This document shows positions 17,543-25,758 of a stretch of 55,569 bases of DNA, one piece after another. Below the pieces are notes generated by a model that was not told where the DNA came from, made no database searches, and worked only from the letters and a program-made list of their open reading frames with translations. The stretch's first letter is position 1. Every line of letters begins with the position of its first letter. The DNA is from a virus. Position numbers and translations under genes: made by a program. The DNA lies in the IMG/VR virus record IMGVR_UViG_3300009068_002792, positions 1 to 55,569 of that record. One strand, written 5' to 3'.

Positions 17543-18129
17543 TTCTTTTCTACAGTTTGAACGAGCATTGTTGCTTTAATTTGATCCTTCTTATATAAAG
17601 CCATCTTGTGGCCAATTGGTGCGGGCCAAGTCATCTCAAGATGATTAGGATATTTAACAGAAAGAATTGTTCCTTTTGAAGAGAAGTCGTCTACAAATAC
17701 TACTGAATTATCTAAATTCATTTTTTCAAAACATTGAACAGTTAAAACTGGATCATCTGAAACATCAAGATAAATTAAATCTGTATTCTCATTATGAAAT
17801 TGTTTTTCCTCTAATACTTTTAACGCATCTCCCACTAAAAAGTTAAGTTTGGGTTTGAGTTCATTAAATTTCGGATGAGTTGATAACATGGTAATACAAT
17901 TTTCCACATTCTCTTTAATAAGGTCTATGGTAGTAAATGAACCACCATATTTACTAATATACTCAAGGAAATGAAAAGATGACCATCCATCACCAAGTCT
18001 AGAATTAAAATCTCTAGCGCAACCCAATTCAAGAATATTGATTGGTTTTCTATTAAATAGACTTAATGTATAATTAAAATATGGATCTCTATTTGATTGT
18101 TGATTTTTGAATTGTTCGTAATAGTTCAT
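17539..18129 (-). CDS. Class I SAM-dependent methyltransferase-like protein
   Basis: I place the start at 18129 (MNYYEQFKNQQSN), 4 bases into the upstream gene's stop, rather than 39 bases further upstream. The 196-residue product has INILELGCARDFNSRLGDGWSSFHFLEYI (motif I, E-L-G-C), TTIDLIKENVENC, FLVGDALKVLEE and DLIYLDVSDDPVLTVQCFEKM, followed by VFVDDFSSKG. This is the O-methyltransferase/TylF-like pattern common in surface-glycan loci. The acceptor may be a sugar hydroxyl. This is inferred. Confidence 0.65.
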   Translation of the reverse strand: MNYYEQFKNQQSNRDPYFNYTLSLFNRKPINILELGCARDFNSRLGDGWSSFHFLEYISKYGGSFTTIDLIKENVENCITMLSTHPKFNELKPKLNFLVGDALKVLEEKQFHNENTDLIYLDVSDDPVLTVQCFEKMNLDNSVVFVDDFSSKGTILSVKYPNHLEMTWPAPIGHKMALYKKDQIKATMLVQTVEKN

Positions 18130-18827
18130 TGTATGTTTTCGTCTCCTATGTTTAGAAATGGCTTGCAAGATATTTTGTAATCATTTGATTTAATGATATT
18201 ATCTTTCATTTCTTTAAAAATTTTTTCTCTGTAAGAATTTGATGTTCCAGCTAAATGTAGTATAAAATCTCCATGCTTATAATTTCCATTAGGATGCCAT
18301 TCATGGTAATAAGAATTAAAGAATCTAAGATTCATAATCTTAAAGTGCTTTCTAGCTTCTTCGTTTTGATTGACTTCATCTGATATAGCTGCTTGCTCAA
18401 CCATTTGATGGCTATAATATTCTTTTTTATTTAAAAGATGTTCGAAAAACTTCTTATTCCATTCGCAAGACCTTACTAGCATTGGCCCACAATTTAATTC
18501 AATTGTATTTGGAGTATCAGTTTTGGTCATTATAATATCATGATGATCGTCTATTAAATTTTCTAATCTTATTGTTTGATTCATTACCATGCTGTCACAT
18601 TCTACATAAAACATCCAATCATATTTATCCATATTTTCTAAAAATATTTCAAATTTAGACCATCCTACAGTTCTTCCTTCTGTAAAGTTTTGTGTTTTAC
18701 AATAAAAATCATATCCATGTTTTTCACAATATTCTTTATACGTAGGCATTGTGGTTTTAGCTAATTCATCAAATGAACAGCCATGATGAGCCAATTCGTT
18801 ATAATATGAAAAAATTAAAAATTTCAT
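18126..18827 (-). CDS. GT34-like glycosyltransferase (GMA12/MNN10 type)
   Basis: The start at 18827 (MKFLIFSYYNELAHHGCSF) overlaps the upstream gene by 4 bases; an earlier in-frame ATG would lie deep inside that gene. The 233-residue protein contains YKEYCEKHGYDFYCKTQ, WSKFEIFLENMDKYDWMFYVECDSMVMNQ (with E-C-D in the DXD position) and a late FILHLAGTSNSYREK. These match the order of motifs in the galactosyl/mannosyltransferase family GT34, found in some bacterial and viral glycan loci. Confidence 0.65.
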   Translation of the reverse strand: MKFLIFSYYNELAHHGCSFDELAKTTMPTYKEYCEKHGYDFYCKTQNFTEGRTVGWSKFEIFLENMDKYDWMFYVECDSMVMNQTIRLENLIDDHHDIIMTKTDTPNTIELNCGPMLVRSCEWNKKFFEHLLNKKEYYSHQMVEQAAISDEVNQNEEARKHFKIMNLRFFNSYYHEWHPNGNYKHGDFILHLAGTSNSYREKIFKEMKDNIIKSNDYKISCKPFLNIGDENIQ

Positions 18828-19432
18828 TTTACTCTTCGAAAGACATGATCTACGTCTAATTGATGAATCTTTTTGTATCCTAAAGATTCTATATAAGGTA
18901 TTGGATTTTGAGCTGTGACTTCCACAACGATAATTGGATTGCATTTTTCAATAGTTTTTTCCGCGCCTTTTAAAGCTTGTTCTTCAAATCCTTCAATATC
19001 TAAATGAATTAACGAGACATTTTTTAAATTTAAATCATCTATTTTTAGTATTGGTATATTTCCTTCTCCGTTTAAAATGTATGCACCGCAATTATCATTT
19101 TCTGATAATACTACTGGATCGCCTCCATTTCCCAAAGCAGATTGGTATCTATATATATTTGGACATTCTAAAGTATTTAAAACTAAACAGTTAAAATTTA
19201 AAATATCTGGTTCAAAGGTATAGACATTTTTAAAATGTTTTGAATACTCTTTAGGATAATAACCAGCATTACCTCCAGCTTGAATTACCGTCTGCTTCTT
19301 CTTGCAAAAATCTGCTATAATACTAGGCGCAGAAAGTCTATCGTTATCATGAAGATAATTCCACATGATTTTATCCTTTTTAGGCCAAAAAAATCCATCT
19401 CTAAATTCGATTTGTTGATTATCAATTTGCAT
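18824..19432 (-). CDS. FkbM-family methyltransferase
   Basis: This 202-residue protein has VIQAGGNAGYYPKEYSKHFKNVYTFEPDILNFNCL, a motif I plus E-P-D pair typical of FkbM methyltransferases, and later LIHLDIEGFEEQALKGAEKTI followed by CNPIIVVEVT, the family's best conserved block. FkbM enzymes methylate hydroxyl groups of sugars and polyketides. It is joined by 4-base and 11-base overlaps to the flanking genes, so it belongs to the glycan operon. Confidence 0.82.
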   Translation of the reverse strand: MQIDNQQIEFRDGFFWPKKDKIMWNYLHDNDRLSAPSIIADFCKKKQTVIQAGGNAGYYPKEYSKHFKNVYTFEPDILNFNCLVLNTLECPNIYRYQSALGNGGDPVVLSENDNCGAYILNGEGNIPILKIDDLNLKNVSLIHLDIEGFEEQALKGAEKTIEKCNPIIVVEVTAQNPIPYIESLGYKKIHQLDVDHVFRRVK

Positions 19433-20207
19433 TTTTATTTATATATTGTATCATACTCTTTAAGCTATCGTCTAATTTAGTGGAGTTTAAGTTATGAATT
19501 TCTTGGAAATTGCCAATATATGAAGTTAATCCTTGCTGTTCTATGGTAATATTACTATTAGAATTGCAAAGGTTTTTAATTAATTCTGCGATCTGACTTA
19601 ATTTATGCTTTTGGGGATAAACACAATCAATTTCTTGATATTCTTTTGTATCATTTTGGATTAATAATTCAATTAACTGAATCAAATCATCCATATAATA
19701 AATATCAAACTCTATATCTTCCCAAATAATAATATCTTCATTTTTTAAAGCTTTCTTGATTGTGGAGTAAACGAAAGAATCTTCCATTCCTAATTGACCA
19801 AAGACATTGTATATTCTTAAATTTTTAATATTATTTTTTTCTTTAATGATATAAGTGCATATCTTTTTACTTAAACCATAAAAATCATTTTGTTTATAAA
19901 ATTCCGCGCCACTTGAAAATGTTATTAACTTACAATCATCATTAACAAAATTCAACAAATTATCCAAGGAACTTATATTGTTATATAAATCTTCAGATGT
20001 ATCTTTTTTCATTCGTCTACCGCCCTTAACTGCACAATTTATTATCCAATCAAATTTCTTATTTGACATCCAAGATTTTAATTGTTCCAATTCTGTTAGA
20101 TTTAATTCTTCGCTACTTGGAGCATGAATTTCATATTTTTTAGATAACTTATCTAATATACTGCGCCCAACAAAACCATACCCACCAGTTAAAAGAATTT
20201 TTTTCAT
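19422..20207 (-). CDS. NAD-dependent sugar epimerase/reductase (GDP-fucose synthase-like SDR)
   Basis: The start at 20207 (MKKILLTGGYGFVGRSILDKL) gives the 4-base overlap seen elsewhere. The 261-residue protein has GGYGFVG, FDWIINCAVKGGRR, FSSGAEFYKQNDFYGLSKK (catalytic Tyr-X3-Lys), LRIYNVFGQLG and FDIYYMDDLIQLI. Size and short C-terminal half resemble GDP-4-keto-6-deoxymannose reductases/epimerases of the Fcl/Rmd group, which act after GMD. GMD is encoded in this block, so GDP-fucose or GDP-rhamnose formation is possible but unproven. Confidence 0.72.
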   Translation of the reverse strand: MKKILLTGGYGFVGRSILDKLSKKYEIHAPSSEELNLTELEQLKSWMSNKKFDWIINCAVKGGRRMKKDTSEDLYNNISSLDNLLNFVNDDCKLITFSSGAEFYKQNDFYGLSKKICTYIIKEKNNIKNLRIYNVFGQLGMEDSFVYSTIKKALKNEDIIIWEDIEFDIYYMDDLIQLIELLIQNDTKEYQEIDCVYPQKHKLSQIAELIKNLCNSNSNITIEQQGLTSYIGNFQEIHNLNSTKLDDSLKSMIQYINKNAN

Positions 20208-21115
20208 TGTAGCTTTTTGTAAAATTCTATTGTTTTTTCTAGCCCTTGAGAGATGTCTGTTTTTTGCTTCCATCCAATTCTTTGCAATTTATCATTTTCA
20301 CCTTCTAGATTAAAAACAAAATCTTTTGGATATGGTTTATTATATTTAATATTTAATTTAAAATCAACTACTTTTGCTATTTGCTCTACTATATCCTTAA
20401 CCCTTTTGGGATAAGATCCACAGAAATTGTATATTCCTTCGTGTTGGTTTTCAATTAATAGATTGATGCCATCAACAAAATCATCAATAAACAAGTAACT
20501 AGTAAAATGTTCACATGGATTTAATTCTATTTCTTCACTTTTTAAGCATTTATTAATAACTTGTGGAATAAGTCTTTTTTCAAAGTCTTTATCTCCGTAC
20601 AACCAGAATGGTCTTACCCATGTAAATTTAACGCCATGAATCTTGAGCAATTCATTACAGATTTGATAAGCTATATATTTAGCTGATCCATATGCATTGA
20701 TGGGTTTTGGTGTTTGATCTTCTTTTGGTTTGATATCAAAATTTCCATATTCCCAACCAGCTCCAACTCCCACAAAATGTTTAACATTACAATCTTTAGC
20801 GATTTGGATTAAATCAAGCAAACCGGGAATATTCTCTGTAAATTGTTTTTCGTCAGTTAGTAATAATTGACTACTAGAACCATACCATCCACAATAAAAT
20901 ATTACGTCTGGTCTAAAATCTTTAATTTGATTAATATAGTCTTTAATGTTATTGATCTTGCAGTTTATCGTTTCGATCTTATGTATAAAGTCTTTTATTC
21001 TCCATATGTTTTGTGGATTATTAATTGTGCCTAAAACGCTATGTTTTTTATTTAAAAATGATTCGGCTACTTTTGAACCGATAAAACCATTGATTCCTAT
21101 AATTAGTATATTCAT
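20204..21115 (-). CDS. NAD(P)-dependent NDP-sugar epimerase/reductase (SDR)
   Basis: This 303-residue extended SDR has INGFIGSKVAESFL, PDVIFYCGWYG, VGVGAGWEYGNFD, NAYGSAKYIAYQIC (Tyr-X3-Lys), WVRPFWLYGDKDFEKRLIPQVINKC and TSYLFIDDFVDGI. It is probably a reductase of a 4-keto sugar nucleotide (Rmd- or RmlD-like role). It follows the aldolase gene with a one-base gap. Together with the ThDP cassette just upstream in transcription it could finish a branched or 6-deoxy sugar. Confidence 0.75.
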   Translation of the reverse strand: MNILIIGINGFIGSKVAESFLNKKHSVLGTINNPQNIWRIKDFIHKIETINCKINNIKDYINQIKDFRPDVIFYCGWYGSSSQLLLTDEKQFTENIPGLLDLIQIAKDCNVKHFVGVGAGWEYGNFDIKPKEDQTPKPINAYGSAKYIAYQICNELLKIHGVKFTWVRPFWLYGDKDFEKRLIPQVINKCLKSEEIELNPCEHFTSYLFIDDFVDGINLLIENQHEGIYNFCGSYPKRVKDIVEQIAKVVDFKLNIKYNKPYPKDFVFNLEGENDKLQRIGWKQKTDISQGLEKTIEFYKKLQ

Positions 21116-21116
21116 A

Positions 21117-22121
21117 TTATTTTTTATTTGCTAAGTTTTGAGCAGCTTCTATGATTAAATCTTCTTGAACTGCTATGAGTTTTTTATTTTTTAATTCTTC
21201 AATCAAGTCTATGTAGTTTATATTATAAGTTTTTGCAATCTCAAGAATTGGCTTTTCGAAACCACAGAACAATTTATTTAAACCTGTTAAGATATTGATC
21301 GGAGAAATAGAAGGATTCGTTGGCACTAAATAATCCATCGCTTCATCTGCGCCATTTATAAGTTTTTTGAAATCTATATTTGTGGAGAAATTGTATTTTT
21401 GTAAAACTGGAATTAATACTTCTATTTGAGTATTTCCTGCTCCTGCACCAAATCCTTTAATACAAGCATCAATCATATCTGCCCCATTTTGAACAGCAGT
21501 TATAGAGTTTGCTACAGCTAGTCCAAGATTATTATGTGCATGAAAACCAACTTTTATTGATAAATTATCCTTAAGAGCTTTGATTCTTTCTTCTGTATCT
21601 ATAGTTGTATATGTTCCAGTTGAGTCCATAATGAATATTCCATTAGCTCCATATTCTTGCATCTTCTTTGCTTCTTGAACTAAAGTTTTAGCATCTACTA
21701 AAGCAGTCATCATTAATATACCATAAACATCTTTATTTTTATTTTTAAGATATTCTATGTGAGGTCTTGTAACATTTGCTTCTGTACAATGAGATCCAAC
21801 TCTGAAAATATCTACTCCAATATCAATTGCAGATTCTATATTCTTTTTAATCGTAGCCATTCCGGGGACAATATGTACGGCTAGCTTAGATTTTTTAAGA
21901 TTTTCTCTAGCTGTCTTTAGCATTTGCTCGTCCGAAGTTGGAATTAATCCCATCAATAATGAAGATGCGCCGATCCCTAAACCATGTCCAACTTCTACAG
22001 AATCAATTCCAGCATCATCAGCAAAAGTGCAATATCTTTTAATCTGCTCTAAAGTTATCTTATGCTTTACGAAATGATTACCATCTCTCAAAGAAGAATC
22101 GTTTATAAAGATTTTATTCAT
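21117..22121 (-). CDS. 4-hydroxy-2-oxovalerate aldolase-like protein (DmpG/MhpE family)
   Basis: Start at 22121 (MNKIFINDSSLRDGNHF), giving an 8-base overlap with the upstream dehydrogenase gene. The 334-residue TIM-barrel enzyme shows the family's metal site (SLRDGNH, and GFHAHNNLGLAVANS with the His pair) and the C-terminal communication domain (DEAMDYLVPTNPS). DmpG-type aldolases split 4-hydroxy-2-oxoacids to pyruvate and an aldehyde that is channelled to a DmpF dehydrogenase, whose gene is adjacent here. In a glycan locus it more likely handles a two- or three-carbon unit for sugar branching. The substrate is not known. Confidence 0.85.
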   Translation of the reverse strand: MNKIFINDSSLRDGNHFVKHKITLEQIKRYCTFADDAGIDSVEVGHGLGIGASSLLMGLIPTSDEQMLKTARENLKKSKLAVHIVPGMATIKKNIESAIDIGVDIFRVGSHCTEANVTRPHIEYLKNKNKDVYGILMMTALVDAKTLVQEAKKMQEYGANGIFIMDSTGTYTTIDTEERIKALKDNLSIKVGFHAHNNLGLAVANSITAVQNGADMIDACIKGFGAGAGNTQIEVLIPVLQKYNFSTNIDFKKLINGADEAMDYLVPTNPSISPINILTGLNKLFCGFEKPILEIAKTYNINYIDLIEELKNKKLIAVQEDLIIEAAQNLANKK

Positions 22122-23013
22122 AAATATCCTCAACTTTATCATAGATTGTTTGATTGCTATCAATGTATTTAGCTGCTTCAATTGATGCACAAGTTATAAT
22201 ATCTAAATTGCCAGCGTATGCTGGTAAGTAATCGCCAGTACCAATAACTTTGATTCCTAGTATTAGAATGTTCTCTTTGTTTAACATTGGCTTTAATGTT
22301 AGTTCGTAACCCGGAATTATCTTTTTTAATTTTTGGATTCTGAAATCGAGTAATTTTGCAATATAATTTATATCAATAATCTCGCTATTTATTTTTAAAA
22401 ACATCGTAGTTTGCATGTTAACGCATGGTTCTGCTGGATTTAAGTTTAATATTACTTTCGCTTTCTTACAATTAGTGAATTTTTTAATTGCAGATTCTGT
22501 TGTTTCAACATATTCATCTATATTTAGTCTAGTGGCAATCCCTGCGCTTTTAGAAGCAATTTGAGACACTACTTCTATGTATTCTATATCTGGATAAATA
22601 TTTGATATTAAATTTAAAATTGGAATAGAAGCTTGGCCTCCACAAGTTATCATATTTATGTTAGCTGTATCTTTTAATATGTTTCCATTTATAATTGGAA
22701 CGCACAACTCTCCAATTCTAGATGGTGTCAAATCTATAACTTTTATACCTTGCTCTTTCAGCACTTCATTATTTATAATTGCAGAAAAAGCATTTGTACA
22801 GTCGAAAACAATATCACAATAGTTTTTATTCTTAACAAAAAAATCTATTCCTTCATCAGAAGTATTAATGTTATGTTTTTGAGCTAGTTTTATGCCTTGT
22901 GAATCCTTGTTTCTTCCAGAGAAAATAGATAGCTGTATAAAATTACATTTAAGCATTTTAAGTAATAAATCGCATCCTATATTTCCTGTGCCTATTATAC
23001 CAGCCTTAATCAT
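22114..23013 (-). CDS. Acylating acetaldehyde dehydrogenase-like protein (DmpF/MhpF family)
   Basis: This 299-residue protein has a Rossmann start IGTGNIGCDLLLKML and the thiolate nucleophile in NMITCGGQASIPIL, exactly the DmpF/MhpF motif. VVSQIASKSAGIATRLNIDEY and NPAEPCVNMQTTMF follow as in the family, at the usual length. Such enzymes oxidise the aldehyde released by the partner aldolase to acyl-CoA. The gene overlaps the aldolase gene by 8 bases, the same pairing as in phenol degradation operons, but here the neighbours are sugar genes. Confidence 0.87.
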   Translation of the reverse strand: MIKAGIIGTGNIGCDLLLKMLKCNFIQLSIFSGRNKDSQGIKLAQKHNINTSDEGIDFFVKNKNYCDIVFDCTNAFSAIINNEVLKEQGIKVIDLTPSRIGELCVPIINGNILKDTANINMITCGGQASIPILNLISNIYPDIEYIEVVSQIASKSAGIATRLNIDEYVETTESAIKKFTNCKKAKVILNLNPAEPCVNMQTTMFLKINSEIIDINYIAKLLDFRIQKLKKIIPGYELTLKPMLNKENILILGIKVIGTGDYLPAYAGNLDIITCASIEAAKYIDSNQTIYDKVEDIYE

Positions 23014-23021
23014 ATAATATA

Positions 23022-23774
23022 TTAATCTTTTATAAACTCTTTTTCCATTTCTTCTTTTGATAGGAATGGATGCATATTCGAGAAGTCATTTTGTATATAT
23101 CTTCCAGTTTCATCTTTAGAAGCGGTTATGCTTGGAGAAATATCTTGGATTTCTTTGCATTTAATTTCGCAAATATATGGGTTTGTATCTTTTAATATTG
23201 AATCTATCTCTTGGTCAAAATCTTTTATTGTTTTTATAAGGCAATATTTAATATCATAAGCATTTGCTATTTTATTGATGCTTGGAAAAAAGATACCATC
23301 ATCTCCACAAGTACCAATTCTTCTGCCTTCATAGAATTTATCTTGGCTATTTTTAATGCTTAGATATCCATTGTTATTCAAGATGAATATCTTAATTGGT
23401 AAATTATGTTTTTTTATTACAGCTAGAGCTTGAGGATTAGTATTGAAACTTCCATCACCTTGAATTACTATAGTTTGTTTTTTGTTTCTTGCGAAGCAAA
23501 CTCCAGAAGCTATACCAAGTGCTGCGCCCATTTCTCCTTGAGATAAGGAGCAAATAATTTTTTGACCTTTCTTTGGTTTGAACCCTTGATTGCAAATATA
23601 AAAAGCTGAACCAGCATCAGTAATAATTGGTTCGTCTTCATTTAAATTGTAATTCATGATCTCTATCACTTTATATAGATCAATACCATTAGAATCATCG
23701 TTATATGATTCTTGGAAAACTGGCCAACTCTTTTTCCAATGTTGGCATTTTTTAATCCATGATTCTTTATTCAT
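23022..23774 (-). CDS. Thiamine diphosphate enzyme, C-terminal (ThDP-binding) half
   Basis: This 250-residue protein carries the ThDP motif GDGSF (106-110) to NNN (133-135), preceded by ITDAGSAFYICNQG and SLSQGEMGAALGIASG. This is the PP domain of acetolactate synthase-like enzymes. It lacks the N-terminal pyrimidine domain, which is encoded by the overlapping upstream gene. The first 30 residues (KKCQHWKKSWPVFQ) look like the linker that normally joins middle and C-terminal domains. The two halves should assemble as one enzyme. Confidence 0.85.
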   Translation of the reverse strand: MNKESWIKKCQHWKKSWPVFQESYNDDSNGIDLYKVIEIMNYNLNEDEPIITDAGSAFYICNQGFKPKKGQKIICSLSQGEMGAALGIASGVCFARNKKQTIVIQGDGSFNTNPQALAVIKKHNLPIKIFILNNNGYLSIKNSQDKFYEGRRIGTCGDDGIFFPSINKIANAYDIKYCLIKTIKDFDQEIDSILKDTNPYICEIKCKEIQDISPSITASKDETGRYIQNDFSNMHPFLSKEEMEKEFIKD

Positions 23775-24798
23775 TGATATGCTCTAAAAAATTATTTAAA
23801 TCAGACTCTATAAACAAATCGATGTTAATAATATTTTTTCTATGATTTTCTGAATCTATGTCTACAACTATCTTCTTTGCATTTTTTGCAAACTTTTCAC
23901 TTATGTATCCAACTTGAGGAGTATTCAAGCAACATCCTAAACAAATTATTCCATCTGCATTTTGAATAGCAAAATTTCCAGCTCTATCACCTTTTACTCC
24001 AATAATTCCGATTCTTAATGGATGATTGTATTCTAATATATCTGCTCCTCCATATGTAAAAACACAAGGGATTTTATACTTTTGAATAAATTTTTTAAAT
24101 TCATTTTCTGTGTTAGAAAGTTTGATTCCATTTCCTCCAAGAACAATTGGTCGTTTGAATTTCTTTAACATATTCTTAAATTTTGAGATTTGAGAATTAT
24201 TCTTTTTGGGGGTTTTCTTTTTTTGATACTTAATCAAATTTGATTGTTTAATAAATGTTGCGCCAATATCCGCTGGAATATCAATCCATACTGGGCCAAA
24301 TGGAGCAGTTAAGGCTATATCAATTGCTTTGTCTAATTCATGTTCAATTAGTTCGGGATTATCAATTGTTACTGCGTACTTTGTAATTGGCTTTACCATC
24401 TCAATAATATCTGCTTCTTGTGCTCCTAGCTTTTTTAAATTTATCTTTTCTTTCGTTTTAAAGTATCTAGTTGTTTGTTTTAAAGCTACGTTACCAGAAA
24501 GAAATAGAATTGGGGTGTGATCTTGAAACGCTGATAGTAGTGGAGTTAAAACATTAAAACTCGCGCAACCTGTAGTTGGATTACATACTGATATTTTATT
24601 ACTATATTTAGAATAACCAAGACAAAAGTATCCAGCATCTTGTTCGTGATGAACGCAGATTGGTTTTATGTTTTTATTTTTAGCTAAAGCATCATTTAAT
24701 ACCAATGCTCCGTTGCCAGTTATTAAAGATATATATTTGACTTTATACTTTTCATATAATCTATTTATTACAAATTCAGATACTCGAATATCTTTCAT
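23767..24798 (-). CDS. Thiamine diphosphate enzyme, N-terminal and middle domains (acetolactate synthase-like)
   Basis: This 343-residue protein starts MKDIRVSEFVINRLYEKYKV and has the catalytic glutamate E52 in VHHEQDAGYF, then NPTTGCASFNVLTPLLSAFQDHTPILFLSG. These are signatures of the pyrimidine domain of acetolactate synthase-type enzymes. The middle domain follows (RPIVLGGNGIKLS). It ends where a normal enzyme continues into the PP domain, which is the next gene, overlapping by 8 bases. YerE-type relatives add a two-carbon acetyl unit from pyruvate to a 4-keto-3,6-dideoxy sugar. Confidence 0.85.
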   Translation of the reverse strand: MKDIRVSEFVINRLYEKYKVKYISLITGNGALVLNDALAKNKNIKPICVHHEQDAGYFCLGYSKYSNKISVCNPTTGCASFNVLTPLLSAFQDHTPILFLSGNVALKQTTRYFKTKEKINLKKLGAQEADIIEMVKPITKYAVTIDNPELIEHELDKAIDIALTAPFGPVWIDIPADIGATFIKQSNLIKYQKKKTPKKNNSQISKFKNMLKKFKRPIVLGGNGIKLSNTENEFKKFIQKYKIPCVFTYGGADILEYNHPLRIGIIGVKGDRAGNFAIQNADGIICLGCCLNTPQVGYISEKFAKNAKKIVVDIDSENHRKNIINIDLFIESDLNNFLEHINE

Positions 24799-24800
24799 AA

Positions 24801-25712
24801 TTAATATTTGAAATAGAATATATCTTTCCAGTTAGTATTTCCACTCTTGATAAACTCTAGAACTTTTTTTCTATCAATTAGTGTTGTCTCTGGATTCTTG
24901 ATGTTTGCTGTGACAAGATTAACCACATCTGTATATTGAGTATTAATATCAATACATTCTTCATAGTCTTCTTTCCACCTGCTCATCCAAGGAATTTTAT
25001 TGAATTGAGGATCAAGAATTAATCTTGGAATACCCATTTGATAAGCTATATGACTTGGTCCATTACAAGTAAATATGCCATAACAGCTTTTCTTTAAGTA
25101 TTCTAAAGAGTCAGAAAAACTAGGGTTATTGTCAATTAATACATTAGGTGGAAAATTAACATCAAAATTTCCAAGATTATCGATAGGTTTATCCCAAGCC
25201 TTGACTAATGGAAAGTATATGGTATAATCTGGCAAAAATTCCGCTAATTGTTTTAATAAGATAGGTATATTATAGTAAACATAACCTTCTGTGGTACTGC
25301 ACAATCCGCAATAGATCATTTTTTGTTTATTAGGAAATTGATTAGTTAAAGATCTTGTTTTTTTAATTAAAGATATGTTTAAATCATACTTCTTATAGTC
25401 TAGGGCTAATGGATTTCTATAAAGCAGATCTGGCACATTATATGTAATATTATTTGAGCTATATTGATCTTCTAATTCTTTCCTTAATGATTCATCTGAG
25501 ATTATAGCATTATTATGTGAATATCTTTCGTCTATTTTATAAAGATCAAATTCATTATGAAAAACACTATATAATGGTTCAAAAACGCTTTGTCTTGTAG
25601 ATATTAAATTGATATGATGAATGTTTTTTTGTTTTAATAAGTAAGATATTTGCAATGATAGGATACAGTCTCCTAGACCATGTCCACCTATATTTATTAA
25701 TTTAGAATCCAC
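24801..25712 (-). CDS. GT9-like glycosyltransferase with a GTG start
   Basis: This 303-residue protein begins at GTG (25712) with DSKLINIGGHGLGDCILSLQISYLL, a GT9-type N-terminal loop. It ends with CYGIFTCNGPSHIAYQMGIPRLIL, matching the D-S-G-x-x-H nucleotide-binding block of heptosyltransferase-like proteins, with N-G-P-S-H. It is the first gene of the leftward glycan block. The -10 box of its promoter lies 6 bases from the GTG, so the mRNA is probably leaderless. A 6-bp inverted repeat overlaps the -10 box and start codon. Confidence 0.6.
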   Translation of the reverse strand: MDSKLINIGGHGLGDCILSLQISYLLKQKNIHHINLISTRQSVFEPLYSVFHNEFDLYKIDERYSHNNAIISDESLRKELEDQYSSNNITYNVPDLLYRNPLALDYKKYDLNISLIKKTRSLTNQFPNKQKMIYCGLCSTTEGYVYYNIPILLKQLAEFLPDYTIYFPLVKAWDKPIDNLGNFDVNFPPNVLIDNNPSFSDSLEYLKKSCYGIFTCNGPSHIAYQMGIPRLILDPQFNKIPWMSRWKEDYEECIDINTQYTDVVNLVTANIKNPETTLIDRKKVLEFIKSGNTNWKDIFYFKY

Positions 25713-25728
25713 CTAAGTATTGTAGGTG
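25710..25728. promoter_or_regulatory. Inverted repeat over the -10 box and start codon
   Basis: CACCTA (25710-25715) and TAGGTG (25723-25728) form a perfect 6-bp dyad with a 7-base spacer. It covers the -10 box and the GTG start of the first glycan gene, where a bound repressor would block both transcription and leaderless initiation. Confidence 0.45.
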
Positions 25729-25747
25729 AATTTTATAGAGAAGTCAA
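25719..25747 (-). promoter_or_regulatory. Sigma-70 promoter of the glycan block, leaderless
   Basis: TTGACT (25742-25747), 17-base spacer, TACAAT (25719-25724); then 6 bases to the GTG start codon at 25712. A transcription start 7 bases after the -10 box falls on the start codon itself. It could drive all genes down to the next promoter at 17515. Confidence 0.7.
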
Positions 25748-25758
25748 CCAATAAATAT

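Noticed and set aside
23022-24798. Frameshifted or broken acetolactate synthase pseudogene
   Set aside because: The two halves overlap by 8 bases with proper start and stop codons, and all catalytic motifs are intact, so a split enzyme is more likely than a damaged one, although a sequencing frameshift cannot be fully excluded.
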